Shown here: positions 21,618 through 27,370 of the stretch, one piece after another
Numbering within the stretch: position 1 is the first letter of the stretch
Layout of the letters: every line of letters starts with the position of its first letter
Assembly (NCBI GenBank): GCA_024516035.1
Contig: CM044961.1
Location: 35,130,953 to 35,194,952, forward strand
DNA from: Bactericera cockerelli
Lineage: Eukaryota > Arthropoda > Insecta > Hemiptera > Triozidae
Reading direction: 5' to 3'
DNA: 64,000 nucleotides
The notes under the pieces: generated by a model
Database searches by the model: none
What the model was told of the DNA's origin: nothing
Seen by the model: the letters and a program-made list of their open reading frames with translations, nothing else
Made by a program: the position numbers and the translations under genes

Positions 21618-23725
21618 GAAGAGAGAAAATAATATTATCAAGAAACAAAAAAATGAGTCGGATACTGCACAAGTCCCTGTGAAATTTAAGCAGATTTGTC
21701 TGAATCACTGCTGATTGCTCCTTTTTTTGTGCTCATCTATCTTGATTTAAGCTCCTACGCAACATTTCGAGTAAAAAACATATGTGTGTGAGTGAGTGTG
21801 AATAGTATAAATGTAAATAATTGTCCCTTATTTGACTTTCTGTGCTCTAGGGGGTTAAGGGAGGTGTGGGGACTGTGGAGTGGAGTGGATTTCTTAGGTG
21901 GAGCTGGTGGATGGGGAGTGGGATGAAATGAGGAGGAGGAGAAGAAGAAGGAGGGAGAGATAAGTAGGAGAGAAGGAGAGCAGGAGAGAAAGAGAAGAAG
22001 GAGAGAGAGAGATAAGTAGGAGAGAAGGAGAGAAGAGGAGAGGAGAAGGAGAGAAGAAGAGAAGAAGAAAAGGGGAGAAGGAGAGAAAGAGAGAAGAAGT
22101 CAAGGAAAGGAAGAGAGAAGTAGAAAAGGAGACGACAAATAGAGAAGAAGAAAAAAAGAAAAGGAGAGAAGAAGAGAAGGAGAGAAAGAGAGAAGTAGAG
22201 AAGGAGACAAATAGAGAAGGAGAGAAGAAGAGAAGAAGAGAAGAAGAGAAGGAGAAAAAGAGAAGACTGGAGAAGGAGAGAAGTAGAGAAGAAGAAAAAA
22301 AGAGAAGGAGAGAAGGAGAGATATAGAAAGATTAAAAGGATAAGGAAGAAAAGAAAAATAATTAGAAAGGAGGGAAGGAGGAAGAAAGGGGGCGAGAAGG
22401 AGGAGAAGAAGAAGGAGGAGGAGAAGAGGGAGGAGGAGAAGGAGGAGGAGAGAAAGAAGCAGACAAAGAGGAGAAATGAGGAAGAAATGGGTCAGAACGT
22501 CAAGTGGGTGAGTTTATATCCAGCTGTGAGTGTGAAGTGTGGGTGTGAATAATCCTGTGTGAAATTTGAATTGATTACTTCCGTGTATATTATTGGTAGT
22601 GTTCAGGTTATTTTTGGAAATGTCCGATAGTCGGTTGGTTTCAAGAATTTAAATAATCTGGCTAGGTTTTTTGTCGGATTTATCGGGGGCGGCGCTTTTA
22701 CAAGTTGATAAGCCTGTGTCGTTCACGCCAGATCCTCGAGTTTATATTTTGGGAGATATGTTGGTGGCTTTGAGGTTGGCTAGGTTGGATCTGTGTCAAT
22801 AACTTGACTCTTCTTCTTTTGTGTCTCTCCGCTGTCTGTCTGTTAGTTTTATTCCTCTAAACGTGAAAATGGCCGATTTACTTTGTTAGTTAATCACAAA
22901 TATAACAAATTATTTTTTATTTTGAAATGCTTTTGAAGGTAATAACGGTAGCCATATTGGATAGTCTGTTATGGGACAGATTTATTACTCATAAAATACA
23001 CGTTATAGCGTCTCTACTACTTACTCATCCATGGCATTTCCTATGTAGGTATATGTATGTACTGGTAGTCAAGTGGTTAAGGCGCTAGTCTGGTAATCCA
23101 GGTAGCGTAGTGATCCGTTGGTTCGAATCCCACCCCGTACATGAATTTTTCCTCATGAATTTGAGTTTGTGACCACTAAATAATAAGACTCTGAGGGTTA
23201 GTAGTTTACCTTCCACTAAAGAGTATTTATTTATTTAATAGACGGGTGCTACCCATGATACATAAGAATTTCCCTACACAAAACAAATAAAATACTTAAA
23301 ACACAATATAATAAAATAATTTAAAAAGAAATAAAAATCTTAAAAATAATTACTAAAACTAAGTAGGTATAAGCGATCAGAACACTATTGGTGTGGCGAT
23401 TTAGTGAACTTAAATCAATAAGATTTGATTTTAATGAGTTTAAAGTATCATTAAATCAGTCAATGTTGAATGTAGGATTGTTAACAATATTACCAAGCTG
23501 CATTATTCTGTTTATTTATTATTATTATTATTATGCATAAATAGGTTGTCTACTCACCTGAATGGCCACCTTCCCGTTAAACTTGAACTCCGGCTCCTTG
23601 ACATCTGTGAAGATGGTCAGATCATAGTGCATGGGCTTCAGGCTTTGTGGTAGCCGATACTCTTCCGCCCCGGCTGCGCAGCCGACAGCAGCCAGTGCCA
23701 AGACGATTAAACTGGCGACCCCCAT
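473..23725 (-). CDS. M1 zinc aminopeptidase (aminopeptidase N-like), N-terminal six exons, 3' end off window
   Basis: Exons joined on the minus strand: 23725-23558, 7594-7384, 3782-3695, 3114-2959, 1494-1323, 621-473. Every junction is GT/AG and all phases agree (0, 1, 2, 2, 0, then 2 at the last donor), giving 944 nt or 314 codons. The start ATG opens a signal peptide (hydrophobic [20 protein letters not shown]), then family landmarks in the right order: [29 protein letters not shown] and [32 protein letters not shown], and the substrate-binding exopeptidase motif GAMEN at about residues 304-308. M1 enzymes remove N-terminal amino acids; insect members with a signal peptide are typically secreted or GPI-anchored gut-surface enzymes. 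The HEXXH-E zinc site should follow but lies beyond the left edge. Intron 1 is 16 kb and full of transposons. Two exons have partial tandem copies beside them. Family assignment is firm; the exact paralogue is not known. Confidence 0.93.
622..1220. other. Aminopeptidase intron 5, no feature beyond homopolymer
   Basis: AT-rich intron with a poly(A) run at about 889-917 and a short TAA repeat near 1205. I see no gene or recognisable element. Confidence 0.6.
1221..1345 (-). repeat. 32-bp tandem repeat duplicating the donor end of aminopeptidase exon 5
   Basis: Units start at 1221, 1253, 1285 and 1317. Each holds the exon 3' end (CGTGACGTCATCGATCAG on the minus strand, one base varying) and a GTAC donor. 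The unit at 1317 is the one joined to the rest of the exon. Confidence 0.88.
1323..1494 (-). CDS. Aminopeptidase exon 5
   Basis: 172 nt, acceptor CTTCTCCTCAG, phase 2 to 0. Encodes [20 protein letters not shown] and AFIVSDF. The donor (CAG then GTACAC) is the first of four tandem copies. The acceptor side is also copied four more times upstream. Confidence 0.9.
1526..1937 (-). repeat. Four 106-109-bp tandem copies of the acceptor side of aminopeptidase exon 5
   Basis: Copies begin near 1526, 1632, 1741 and 1850. The first three copy the exon 5' half (through YLVAFI) plus the acceptor CTTCTCCTCAG, and end in a TTATTATTA run whose length varies. The last copy diverges after the exon start. Confidence 0.88.
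2060..2500 (+). repeat. Dispersed repeat, probable transposon tail
   Basis: Unstructured, frame-less sequence with phrases typical of interspersed-element 3' regions (AAAATTTCAAGAGCCTTG, CAGACAGACAAACGAAAGCC). There is no second long copy here, so the class is uncertain. Confidence 0.3.
2525..2612. mobile_element. MITE with GGCCACAACGGAG terminal inverted repeats
   Basis: The left end GGCCACAACGGAG pairs with CTCGTTGTGGCC at the right end. The internal sequence includes GTCCCGAAAATCGTCT. A second copy lies at 2683-2888. Confidence 0.55.
2683..2888. mobile_element. Second copy of the GGCCACAACGGAG MITE, split by a hAT MITE
   Basis: Same left end and internal sequence as the copy at 2525. The right end TCCTCGTTGTGGC appears after a nested 99-bp insertion. 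Confidence 0.55.
2755..2853. mobile_element. 99-bp hAT-type MITE with 8-bp target duplication
   Basis: Ends CAGGGGTGCTCAACC and GGTTGGGCAGCCCTG are inverted repeats. The flanks GTGTAGCG and GTGTAGGG form an 8-bp target-site duplication with one change, as expected for the hAT superfamily. Confidence 0.75.
2959..3114 (-). CDS. Aminopeptidase exon 4
   Basis: 156 nt, acceptor TCTTCCAG, donor GTAAGG, phase 2 to 2. Encodes [20 protein letters not shown], the most conserved N-terminal block of M1 enzymes. Confidence 0.92.
3296..3412 (+). mobile_element. 5S-derived SINE, 3' part only
   Basis: Matches the common tail of the family: CAGTCTGGGTGAGGTTAAT, a block ending in a change of GCGAATGGAGGGTAAC, then GCAGTTGAAAGTGACGTTAA. 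The 5S head is missing. Confidence 0.6.
3482..3600 (+). mobile_element. Family E SINE tail fragment
   Basis: Contains CCAGTGGCGGAATTATAGGC and AATTCTGCGCTACCCACT, the tail shared with the copies at 29778, 47525 and 53590. Confidence 0.5.
3695..3782 (-). CDS. Aminopeptidase exon 3
   Basis: 88 nt, acceptor TTTGCAG, donor GTGAGT, phase 1 to 2. Encodes [20 protein letters not shown], the M1 landmark before the FDEP region. Confidence 0.87.
3838..3975 (-). mobile_element. tRNA-like SINE, family D
   Basis: Reverse-complement copy with box B-like GGTGGTTCAAGTCCCG, the head near CGATAAAACGGTGG and the tail GTGATATCACGAAAGTGATT. Confidence 0.6.
4175..4340. repeat. SINE family A tail fragment and a G homopolymer
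   Basis: 4175-4225 holds CATTCCAGAAACGGAAAAAC, an inverted piece of family A. A run of about 14 G lies at 4269-4283, followed by C-rich sequence. Confidence 0.4.
4466..4642 (+). mobile_element. tRNA-like SINE, family A
   Basis: A-box-like GTGGCTCAGTGGTTAAGAGC and B-box-like GCGGGTTCGAATCCCG, followed by the family tail with GACCGAGTTTTTCCG and GCGAAAGCGGTTCCGGGGC. The tail and repeated occurrence mark it as a SINE, not a functional tRNA. Confidence 0.75.
4643..5044. other. Intron sequence, nothing recognised
   Basis: Low-complexity A-rich start, then unique AT-rich sequence without ORFs or clear repeats. Confidence 0.5.
5045..5177. mobile_element. About 133-bp MITE (GGGCGGAATTAAT family)
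   Basis: Ends AGGGCGAAATTAATAGAC and CTATTAATTCCGCCCT are inverted repeats. Internal ACAGTACGCAATCCGTGAC and GCGCCACAGAGGTATTAC are shared with copies at 5245, 7826, 10570 and 10700. Confidence 0.65.
5245..5390. mobile_element. Second GGGCGGAATTAAT-family MITE, diverged
   Basis: Opposite orientation to the copy at 5045: GGAATTAATAGACGTTTTTG, AATACCTTTGTG, GATAGGGAAAAC and terminal GTCTATTAATTTCACC. Confidence 0.5.
5754..5791. repeat. Perfect 17-bp-arm hairpin
   Basis: TATCCCTGGGGTTCACC, a 3-base A loop, then its exact complement. Nothing around it explains it. Confidence 0.8.
5895..6345 (+). repeat. 24-bp minisatellite, about 18 copies
   Basis: Unit TAACTATCTTGTCCCCAAG plus TTTGG, with edge copies more decayed. 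It reads as an octapeptide repeat in all three frames only because 24 is divisible by three; no start context or conserved flanking frame supports coding. Confidence 0.9.
6482..6700 (+). mobile_element. tRNA-like SINE, family B
   Basis: Head ACTGGTATAGTTAAGTGGTT, a degenerate B box, tail with CCTGGTGGTTACCTTCC and a TTATTATTA end. Confidence 0.65.
6826..6970. repeat. Fragment of the CTGGATATAAGAGAAAC repeat element
   Basis: Contains AATCTGGATAAAAGAGAAC and inverted TTCTCTTATATCCCAGGTTT, shared with the element at 25720-26133. Confidence 0.45.
6971..7383. other. Aminopeptidase intron 2, 5' part, nothing recognised
   Basis: AT-rich sequence with an A/G-rich stretch at 7120-7215. No repeat unit or ORF of note. 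Confidence 0.4.
7384..7594 (-). CDS. Aminopeptidase exon 2
   Basis: Acceptor TTTCTAG before 7594 and donor GTGAGT after 7384, 211 nt, phase 0 to 1. It encodes the N-terminal beta domain ([15 protein letters not shown] to FVPNREYT). Confidence 0.85.
7826..7915 (+). mobile_element. GGGCGGAATTAAT-family MITE fragment
   Basis: Contains AAGTCATTCCTTAGCATTGG, TACTGTACGCAATTCGAGAC and GCCACAGAGGTATTAC. One terminus is lost. Confidence 0.45.
8215..8290. repeat. Imperfect direct duplication
   Basis: GTACATAGCTAATAGTATGT occurs twice, near 8227 and 8267, separated by alternating GTAC/CATA sequence. Confidence 0.6.
8671..8830 (-). mobile_element. tRNA-like SINE, family A
   Basis: Reverse complement of the 4466 copy: CGCAACCGCTTTCGCATTAC, CATTCCAGAAACGGAAAAAC, then the inverted B box GGAATTCGAACCCTCAAAC. 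Confidence 0.65.
8831..9741. other. Aminopeptidase intron 1, nothing recognised
   Basis: AT-rich sequence with A-rich runs around 9600-9625. Short ORFs in it show no family features. Confidence 0.4.
9742..10082. mobile_element. TA-flanked MITE of about 340 bp
   Basis: Left end CAGGGTGACCCCACCC and right end GGTGAGCCCACCCTG are inverted repeats flanked by TA, the Tc1/mariner target. There is a poly(A) tract at 9919-9940. Fragments of the right end recur at 10110 and 10185, and an internal piece recurs at 38594. Confidence 0.6.
10086..10235. repeat. Partial repeats of the right end of the preceding MITE
   Basis: TTAGTTTTGGAT, CATGCTGATCGAGGATGGGG and CCACCCTCTAT recur here in degraded form. 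Confidence 0.45.
10570..10702. mobile_element. GGGCGGAATTAAT-family MITE
   Basis: Full-length copy from GAGGGCGGAATTAATGGACG to GTCTATTAATTTCACCCT. Confidence 0.65.
10700..10826. mobile_element. GGGCGGAATTAAT-family MITE, tandem to the previous copy
   Basis: Starts at TAATAGACGCTTTTGTAATA and ends at TCTATTAATTTCATTGTGAG. It shares its boundary with the copy before it. Confidence 0.6.
10826..10969 (-). mobile_element. tRNA-like SINE, family B
   Basis: Reverse complement copy: TAATGCTCAAAGCATTTCCT, AACCCTCAGAGTCTTATTAT, GGATTACCAGACTAGCGCG. Confidence 0.65.
10970..12364. other. Aminopeptidase intron 1, mostly unrecognised
   Basis: Contains a short GGGCGGAATTAAT MITE end near 11353, a phrase typical of non-LTR 3' ends near 11539 (AAATCCGTTCAGTAGTTTCC), a poly(T) run at 11839-11859, and at 12190-12295 a GTTGTTGTTG / GGTCTCCAGCC repeat also seen at 35930 and 47260. 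No supported gene. Confidence 0.4.
12365..12562 (-). mobile_element. tRNA-like SINE, family H
   Basis: Inverted copy: TTAACCTCACCAACCTGGGT, GCCGGAAACGCCAGCCTCAC, then the inverted B box GAGAGTCGAACTCGGGA. Matches 33709-33955. Confidence 0.6.
12563..13076. other. Intron sequence, nothing recognised
   Basis: AT-rich and unique-looking. A short SINE-like block GACAGCGCGAACGACCC lies at about 13004 and recurs near 63490. Confidence 0.4.
13077..13290 (+). mobile_element. 5S rRNA-derived SINE (SINE3 type)
   Basis: The head is recognisably 5S: TTGAATGCACCGGTTCTCGT, GATCACCGAAGTTAAGCAA. Then comes the family body AACCCAGGCCGGGTGAGGTT and tail GCAGTTGAAAGCGACGTTAA with an A-rich end. The 5S intermediate promoter region is retained. 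Confidence 0.8.
13303..13350. repeat. GA microsatellite
   Basis: (GA)n with GGGA interruptions. Confidence 0.9.
13840..13917 (+). repeat. tRNA-like sequence, probable SINE head
   Basis: CTCCGTCCGAGTGGTTTGCA and the B-box-like ATTCGGGTTCGACTCCCGG, without a clean cloverleaf. Confidence 0.4.
14018..14284 (-). pseudogene. Fragment resembling the C-terminus of a non-LTR retrotransposon reverse transcriptase
   Basis: An 88-codon reading frame contains [20 protein letters not shown] and [13 protein letters not shown]. This resembles the arginine-rich YG-R-x-ALP-x-LWN type ending of jockey-like polymerases. No catalytic domain accompanies it. The call is from pattern memory and moderately uncertain. 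Confidence 0.4.
14335..15400. repeat. Long GA-rich microsatellite region
   Basis: (GA)n tracts at 14335-14475, 14540-14580 and 14830-15400 with interruptions. Apparent long ORFs on both strands (Ser/Leu/Phe-rich or Arg/Glu-rich) are only this simple repeat. Confidence 0.9.
15865..16350 (+). pseudogene. Tc1 transposase, N-terminal half, frameshifted
   Basis: Starts [20 protein letters not shown], the helix-turn-helix DNA-binding region ([15 protein letters not shown]). A frameshift at about 16040 moves the frame to [20 protein letters not shown] and [11 protein letters not shown]. The coding ends near TDECKF at about 16330, where foreign DNA begins. Confidence 0.75.
16351..17065. mobile_element. 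Insertion into the Tc1 transposase, unclassified
   Basis: DNA between the two Tc1 halves on the left of the mariner copy. It begins with a sequence related to the 48.5-kb palindrome (GTTCCAAAGGATTCTTCAAG) and holds a 25-bp perfect hairpin at 16880-16951. The right part of the same insert is 17988-18756. Confidence 0.45.
16880..16951. repeat. Hairpin with 25-bp perfect arms
   Basis: The left arm starts CAGTCATATCCGACATTGAA and ends GGAAC at 16904. The right arm 16927-16951 is its exact complement, with a 22-base loop. A partial relative is at about 18130-18178. Confidence 0.85.
17068..17985 (+). mobile_element. mariner transposon, internally deleted, 918 bp
   Basis: Ends CGAGGTGTGGCTATTAAGTT and its complement AACTTAATAGCC(A)AACCTCG are inverted repeats extending through CGTAGAC. 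TA is on both sides. It lies inside the Tc1 element, so it is younger. Confidence 0.9.
17260..17935 (+). pseudogene. mariner transposase with the middle deleted
   Basis: The N-terminal paired-type HTH domain is intact ([35 protein letters not shown]). After CAKMVP at about 17620 the frame changes and the sequence jumps to [20 protein letters not shown] and [11 protein letters not shown], which carries the third catalytic Asp. The region with the first two Asp residues is missing, so the enzyme cannot be active. The C-terminus (EGNNYES) is present. Confidence 0.88.
17999..18095 (-). repeat. Dispersed repeat shared with 28500 and 36595
   Basis: Inverted copy containing GGTGGTGAGAGGATTACATG, GGACGCCCAAATCCAATGTC; the plus copies read ATGCGTCCATATAATCC. 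Confidence 0.5.
18757..19222 (+). pseudogene. Tc1 transposase, C-terminal half
   Basis: Resumes with RRPNER (stops nearby), then [20 protein letters not shown], the DDE Asp in [13 protein letters not shown], and the last acidic block [17 protein letters not shown]. It ends EEWGRMPQ. Stop codons and the insertion leave it inactive. Confidence 0.85.
19676..19920 (+). mobile_element. SINE family F
   Basis: Shares TTTTTTCGGCTCTATACTTTGG, GCCTCGTGAAGACAATTGGG and GGTTGGAGATATGATG with 53958-54197. The tRNA-like head is degraded here. Confidence 0.55.
19921..20757. other. Aminopeptidase intron 1, nothing clear
   Basis: A-tract at 20179-20201 and a weak family F tail at 20230-20330 (GACGCTACCCGTTAAAAC). 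Otherwise unrecognised. Confidence 0.4.
20759..21295 (+). mobile_element. SINE family C split by a retroelement fragment
   Basis: The head GGTAGCTCAGTGGTAAAGGC is at 20762. The B box and tail (TCGTGGGTTCAAAACGCAGC, GGCTTACTGCTGGAATAATG, AAATAAGGC) resume at about 21125. About 320 bp of foreign coding-like sequence lies between. Confidence 0.6.
20806..21010 (+). pseudogene. Relic of an uncharacterised arthropod retroelement-type protein
   Basis: Open translation [53 protein letters not shown]. This pattern recurs in many arthropod reverse-transcriptase-linked proteins just before a block ending IQRGNAAS. That downstream block occurs alone at about 36870-36920. Confidence 0.5.
21440..21640. 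repeat. GA-rich microsatellite
   Basis: (GA)n with AAAA and TGAG interruptions. Confidence 0.9.
21900..22480. repeat. GAGAAGAAG-rich purine tract
   Basis: About 580 bp of almost pure purine on the plus strand with irregular AGGAGAGAAG units. Confidence 0.9.
22481..23058. other. Intron 1, dispersed repeat fragment only
   Basis: 22927-22990 carries GGTAGCCATATTGGATAGTC, also present at 49140. No gene seen. Confidence 0.45.
23059..23230 (+). mobile_element. tRNA-like SINE, family B
   Basis: ACTGGTAGTCAAGTGGTTAA, GGCGCTAGTCTGGTAATCCA, GTTGGTTCGAATCCCACCCC and the ACTAAAGAGT end. Confidence 0.75.
23558..23725 (-). CDS. Aminopeptidase exon 1 (start codon, signal peptide)
   Basis: 56 codons. The ATG at 23725-23723 begins [15 protein letters not shown], a clear signal peptide. 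The exon ends in CAG followed by GTGAGT, phase 0. A tandem repeat abuts the start codon upstream. Confidence 0.88.
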
Positions 23726-24028
23726 AACGAGAGGTCTTTATTTTTATGGCGAGAGGTCTTTATCTTTATGACGAGAGGTCTTTATCTTTAAAACGAAAGG
23801 TCGTAATGAACTGATTGGTTTGAAAATAGGTATAAAATGTTAACAAGCGGTCTTTATCTTTATAACGAGAGGTTGTTATCTTTAAGACGAGAGGTCTTTA
23901 CCTTTAAAACGAGAGGTCGTAATGAACTGGTTGGTTTGTAAATCAGTCTAAAATGTTAATGAGAGGTCTTTATCTTTATAACGAGAGGTCGTAATGAACT
24001 GGTTGGTTTGAAAATCCGTCTAAAATGT
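23726..24028. repeat. Nested tandem repeat touching the aminopeptidase start codon
   Basis: Short units ACGAGAGGTCTTTATCTTTA repeat and group into longer units of about 110 bp that also contain CGTAATGAACTGGTTGGTTT. The array starts at the base next to the ATG and would form the 5' UTR and proximal promoter. Confidence 0.85.
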
Positions 24029-24639
24029 TCGACAAACTCGAACTAAGGACCTATTGAATGTTCGCCAGTCTAAGACGGTAGGCAAAACCAAACTGAAGTG
24101 CTCAAGTTTGTTCCGCCAATGACCACAGACCAATGGAGAGACCGAAATTAAGCTCTCTTTTGTATAATCGATAAATTAATATAAAATTTAAATTAATACA
24201 TAAACACTTTGTAACGAGATAAAATATTTATAGGCATCTAAATGTAAATTGGTCTACGACAGAAAAATGATTAAGAAGTGAAACGTTTGTCTTATTAAAG
24301 AAAAATAGGTAATTAAAATTGATGATTTTTTTTTTTTTTAACAAATAGGTAAGCTAAATGAGGTATGTAGATGTTAATTAAAATAATTTTTGGTCTATTT
24401 ATTTTGGTCTGTCCATGGCGACAGACAGAACCGCACTGAAGGAGAGATGGATGAAGACTGACTCTGGGACACTCTGGGTCGAGTTTAGTGACTGCCAGTG
24501 ACTGACGGGAGAGAACTCGGGACGAGAGCCGAGACTTGCTGTGAGCCTCTCTGTACTGGCCGAAACCAGAGGCGACTCCAAGAGGGCCAATACTCGAGGC
24601 ATTCAGGATGAAAATTTAAAATCTATAGATGTGAAAATT
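24029..24639. other. Upstream flank of the aminopeptidase gene
   Basis: No TATA box or initiator can be assigned with confidence. 24400-24610 is more GC-rich than its surroundings but shows no conserved frame. Confidence 0.3.
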
Positions 24640-24890
24640 TCCAGCCAGCGCGCAGCGTCGATGGCGCGTTGAATGCACCGGTTCTCGTAGGATCACCGAA
24701 GTAACGCAACGTCCAGCGAAGTGAAGACTTCGTGATGCTGTCATTCCGGCCCAACCCAGACTGGGTGAGGTTAATGTGGGTAGCAGGTTTGTGAGTTTCC
24801 TGCGAATTGAAGGGTAACAGCCCCGTGGTGATATGACCAATGACCATGTAGTTCAAACTGACGCAACGTTAGACCAAAATTAAAAAAAAA
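24640..24890 (+). mobile_element. 5S-derived SINE
   Basis: GCGTTGAATGCACCGGTTCT, AGGATCACCGAAGTAACGCA, then AACCCAGACTGGGTGAGGTT and the A-rich tail. Confidence 0.8.
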
Positions 24891-24959
24891 ATCAGTCATG
24901 ATATTATGACCATACAGTTGAAAGCGACGCGACGTTTAACCCACATTAGAAAGTTCAGC

Positions 24960-25158
24960 AACGTCCAGCAAGGCTAGAACTTGGATGGATGACCATTCAA
25001 ATTTGATCCCTCGTGATGCTGGCTATTCCCGACCTCACTCAGTTGGGTGGGGTTAATTTGAGTAGTTAGTTTGTGAGTTTTCGACGAATGCAGAGTAACA
25101 CCCCGTAGTGATATGACCTTGCACTTGAAAGCGACGTAACCAAAAAAAAAAAAAAAAG
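24960..25158 (+). mobile_element. 5S-derived SINE, head truncated
   Basis: Starts within the 5S part at CAACGTCCAGCAAGGC. Continues with ACTTGGATGGATGACCATTC, the body and an A tail. Confidence 0.7.
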
Positions 25159-25183
25159 AAAAAAGATGTACCTATGCTAGAGT

Positions 25184-25329
25184 CGCGTCGATGGCAGTTA
25201 AATTTACCAGATCTTGTTCTGTCACTGAAGTTAAGAAACGTTCAGCGAGTTTTGGACTTGGATGGGTGACCATTCAAATTAGCACTCTCGTGATGCTGGC
25301 TGTGCCCGCCCCGACACAGACTGGGTGGA
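25184..25329 (+). mobile_element. 5S-derived SINE, tail replaced by another SINE
   Basis: GTCGATGGCAGTTAAAT, GTCACTGAAGTTAAGAAACG, ACTTGGATGGGTGACCATTC, GATGCTGGCTGTGCC. It ends where family G begins. Confidence 0.7.
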
Positions 25330-25565
25330 TGAGGTCTGTGTTGTAGCTTGCCCATCCCGTAGTACGCCTCCCCTCTGATGGGCGAGAAGTGACACAGTAC
25401 TTCCTATTTAGGTGCTGGGTCAACACGAGCGCACCGGAAGGTATCCCTTACAAGCAACTGCCAACTGTAATCAAAATTTAAATACATTTTTGTCGGCTCT
25501 GGGGTTTGAACCCGGGGACCTTCCGTATGGCAAGCGAATACCTGACCACTGAGCTAATCGTGTGC
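25330..25565 (-). mobile_element. SINE family G
   Basis: Inverted copy: CTGTGTTGTAGCTTGCCC, CCTCCCCTCTGATGGGCGAG, B-box complement GGGTTTGAACCCGGGGACC, head complement ACTGAGCTAA. Confidence 0.7.
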
Positions 25566-25719
25566 TCATTTTCATGTATTATTTCTAACCCGAGTCAATT
25601 ACACTGGTCGCCACTAACTCAAGAACTTTGAATAGCTACCTCAGTCCTCTCCTCACACTTGCTTGGTTGGACGAACACACACTTCTTGAAATAATTATAC
25701 TCTAGAATTGTTGATAGGT

Positions 25720-26133
25720 AGGTAGTCAAATCTGGATATAGGAGAAACATGGATATAAGAGAAATATGGATATAAGAGAAACCTGGATATAAGAGAAACC
25801 TGGATATAACAGAAACCTGAATATAAGAGAAACATGGATATAACAGAAACCTGAATATAAGAGAAATCTGGATATAACAAAAACCTGAATATATGAGAAC
25901 CCTGGATAGGTATAACAGAAACCTGGATATAACAGAAACCTGAATATAAGAGAAAGTTGAATAAAATAGAAATCCGGATATAAGAGACTCCTGGATATAA
26001 AAGAACAATTTTCACGTGGAATTTACCTCTCCACAAGGAAAAATAACCTCTTTATAAGACACATTTGGATATGAGAGAACAAAAAATCCGATCCATCAAG
26101 TTCTCTTATATTCAGTATCCAGGATTGACTGTA
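25720..26133. mobile_element. Non-autonomous element with 17-bp subrepeats
   Basis: About a dozen units of GATATAAGAGAAACCTG (some AATATAACAG). Termini AGTCAAATCTGGATATAGGAG and TATCCAGGATTGACTGTAG are imperfect inverted repeats. Confidence 0.6.
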
Positions 26134-26135
26134 GG

Positions 26136-26384
26136 TAGTATCAATAATTATTACGACTCAGACCTGACAGAAATTATTGTGGACATACGAACGGTACGTA
26201 TTTAACAGCATGATTCCATCATAATTACAATTTACATAATTGACTGTACATATTTCATTAATTATGCATACTTATGATAAAGATGCTCTTAAATATGGCT
26301 CAATAAAAAATGAAGGTCTTGAAATAATTACTTTATAAAAAGGTAATACTTCTTTATCGGGAAAACACAATGTTGCAGTAAGTT
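26136..26384. other. Short unique stretch
   Basis: AT-rich, nothing recognised. Confidence 0.4.
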
Positions 26385-26530
26385 GGTGATTGGTAATCCA
26401 GAGGTCGCGGGTTCCAAACCATGGCATACTTTAGGCTTACTTCTGGAATACTGGGACATAATAGTCTTAATCGGTAATCGCGGACACGGGCGGTATAAAT
26501 AAGGCGATACTATTATTATTATTAATTTAG
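26385..26530 (+). mobile_element. SINE family C, head lost
   Basis: TCCAGAGGTCGCGGGTTCCA, TACTTCTGGAATACTGGGAC, ACGGGCGGTATAAATAAGGC. Confidence 0.6.
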
Positions 26531-26542
26531 CTACTTAAGTTT

Positions 26543-26710
26543 GCCGACCTTTGTGACAAAGTGGGTATGAAAGAGCATTGCTTTCTGACCCGGAGGTTGC
26601 GGGTTCGAATCCCACACGGAGTGGAAAATTCTGACCGAGTTTTCCTTTTGCGGAATGGTATGGATGTAAAGGTAAAGTGCACTGAAGTAATGCGAAAGCG
26701 GTTCCAGGGT
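26543..26710 (+). mobile_element. tRNA-like SINE, family A
   Basis: GGAGGTTGCGGGTTCGAATC, AAATTCTGACCGAGTTTTCC, GTAATGCGAAAGCGGTTCCA. Confidence 0.7.
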
Positions 26711-26850
26711 ACAACTACCCTTTCTCTTACAAAGAAAATTACGTTATTTTATCAATATATTTCGAGGGTTCGAACCCCAGCTGGTTGGCAAATTTTCTAC
26801 TCTATACTTTGGATAAGTTTCTCAAGAAGAGATCACTACCTGAGTGTACA

Positions 26851-27370
26851 TTGATATTCAAGTGGTTAAGGTGCTAGTCTGGTAGTCCAGGTAGCATGGG
26901 CATCGGCTGGTTTGAATCCCATCGAATGCATGAATTTTTCCTCTTTTTTATTTTATTTTTTACATAATAATAATATATGAGTGTTTCACAGTCTTTATTA
27001 TTTCGTAGCCCTGAAACAGGAGCTACTGTAGACGCTTGTGGTCTGTGTTGTAGCATGCCCGCCCCGTAGTATGCCTCCCCTCTGATGGGCGAGTTGTGAC
27101 ACACTACTTCCCATTCAGGTGCTGGGTCAACATGGGCGGACCGGAAGGTGTCCCTTAGAAACAGTTGTAACCAAATTAAGAGTACAATTTTTTTGTCGGT
27201 ACGGGAGATCGAACCTGGGACCTTCTGCATGACAAGCGAGTACTTAACCACTGAGCTAATTATTTGATTATATGACCACGTCGTAATAGTACTCTGAAGG
27301 TTAGGTGGTAGAAAATGCTTTCAGCATTGAGCTGACCTAGTGGTTACCTTCCACTAAAGAGTCTATTATT
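26851..27370 (+). mobile_element. SINE family B split by an inverted family G SINE
   Basis: The head is at 26851-26945 (TCAAGTGGTTAAGGTGCTAG) and the tail at 27255-27370 (GGTTAGGTGGTAGAAAATGC, CCTTCCACTAAAGAGTC). The middle, 26946-27255, is family G on the minus strand. Confidence 0.75.
26946..27255 (-). mobile_element. SINE family G, nested in family B
   Basis: CCCTGAAACAGGAGCTACTG, CCTCTGATGGGCGAGTTGTG, inverted B box GAGATCGAACCTGGGACC, head complement TTAACCACTGAGCTAAT. Confidence 0.75.

Noticed and set aside
24399..24602. Possible first exon or separate small gene upstream of the aminopeptidase
   Set aside because: GC content is higher, but there is no splice site in a useful phase, no domain and no second support.
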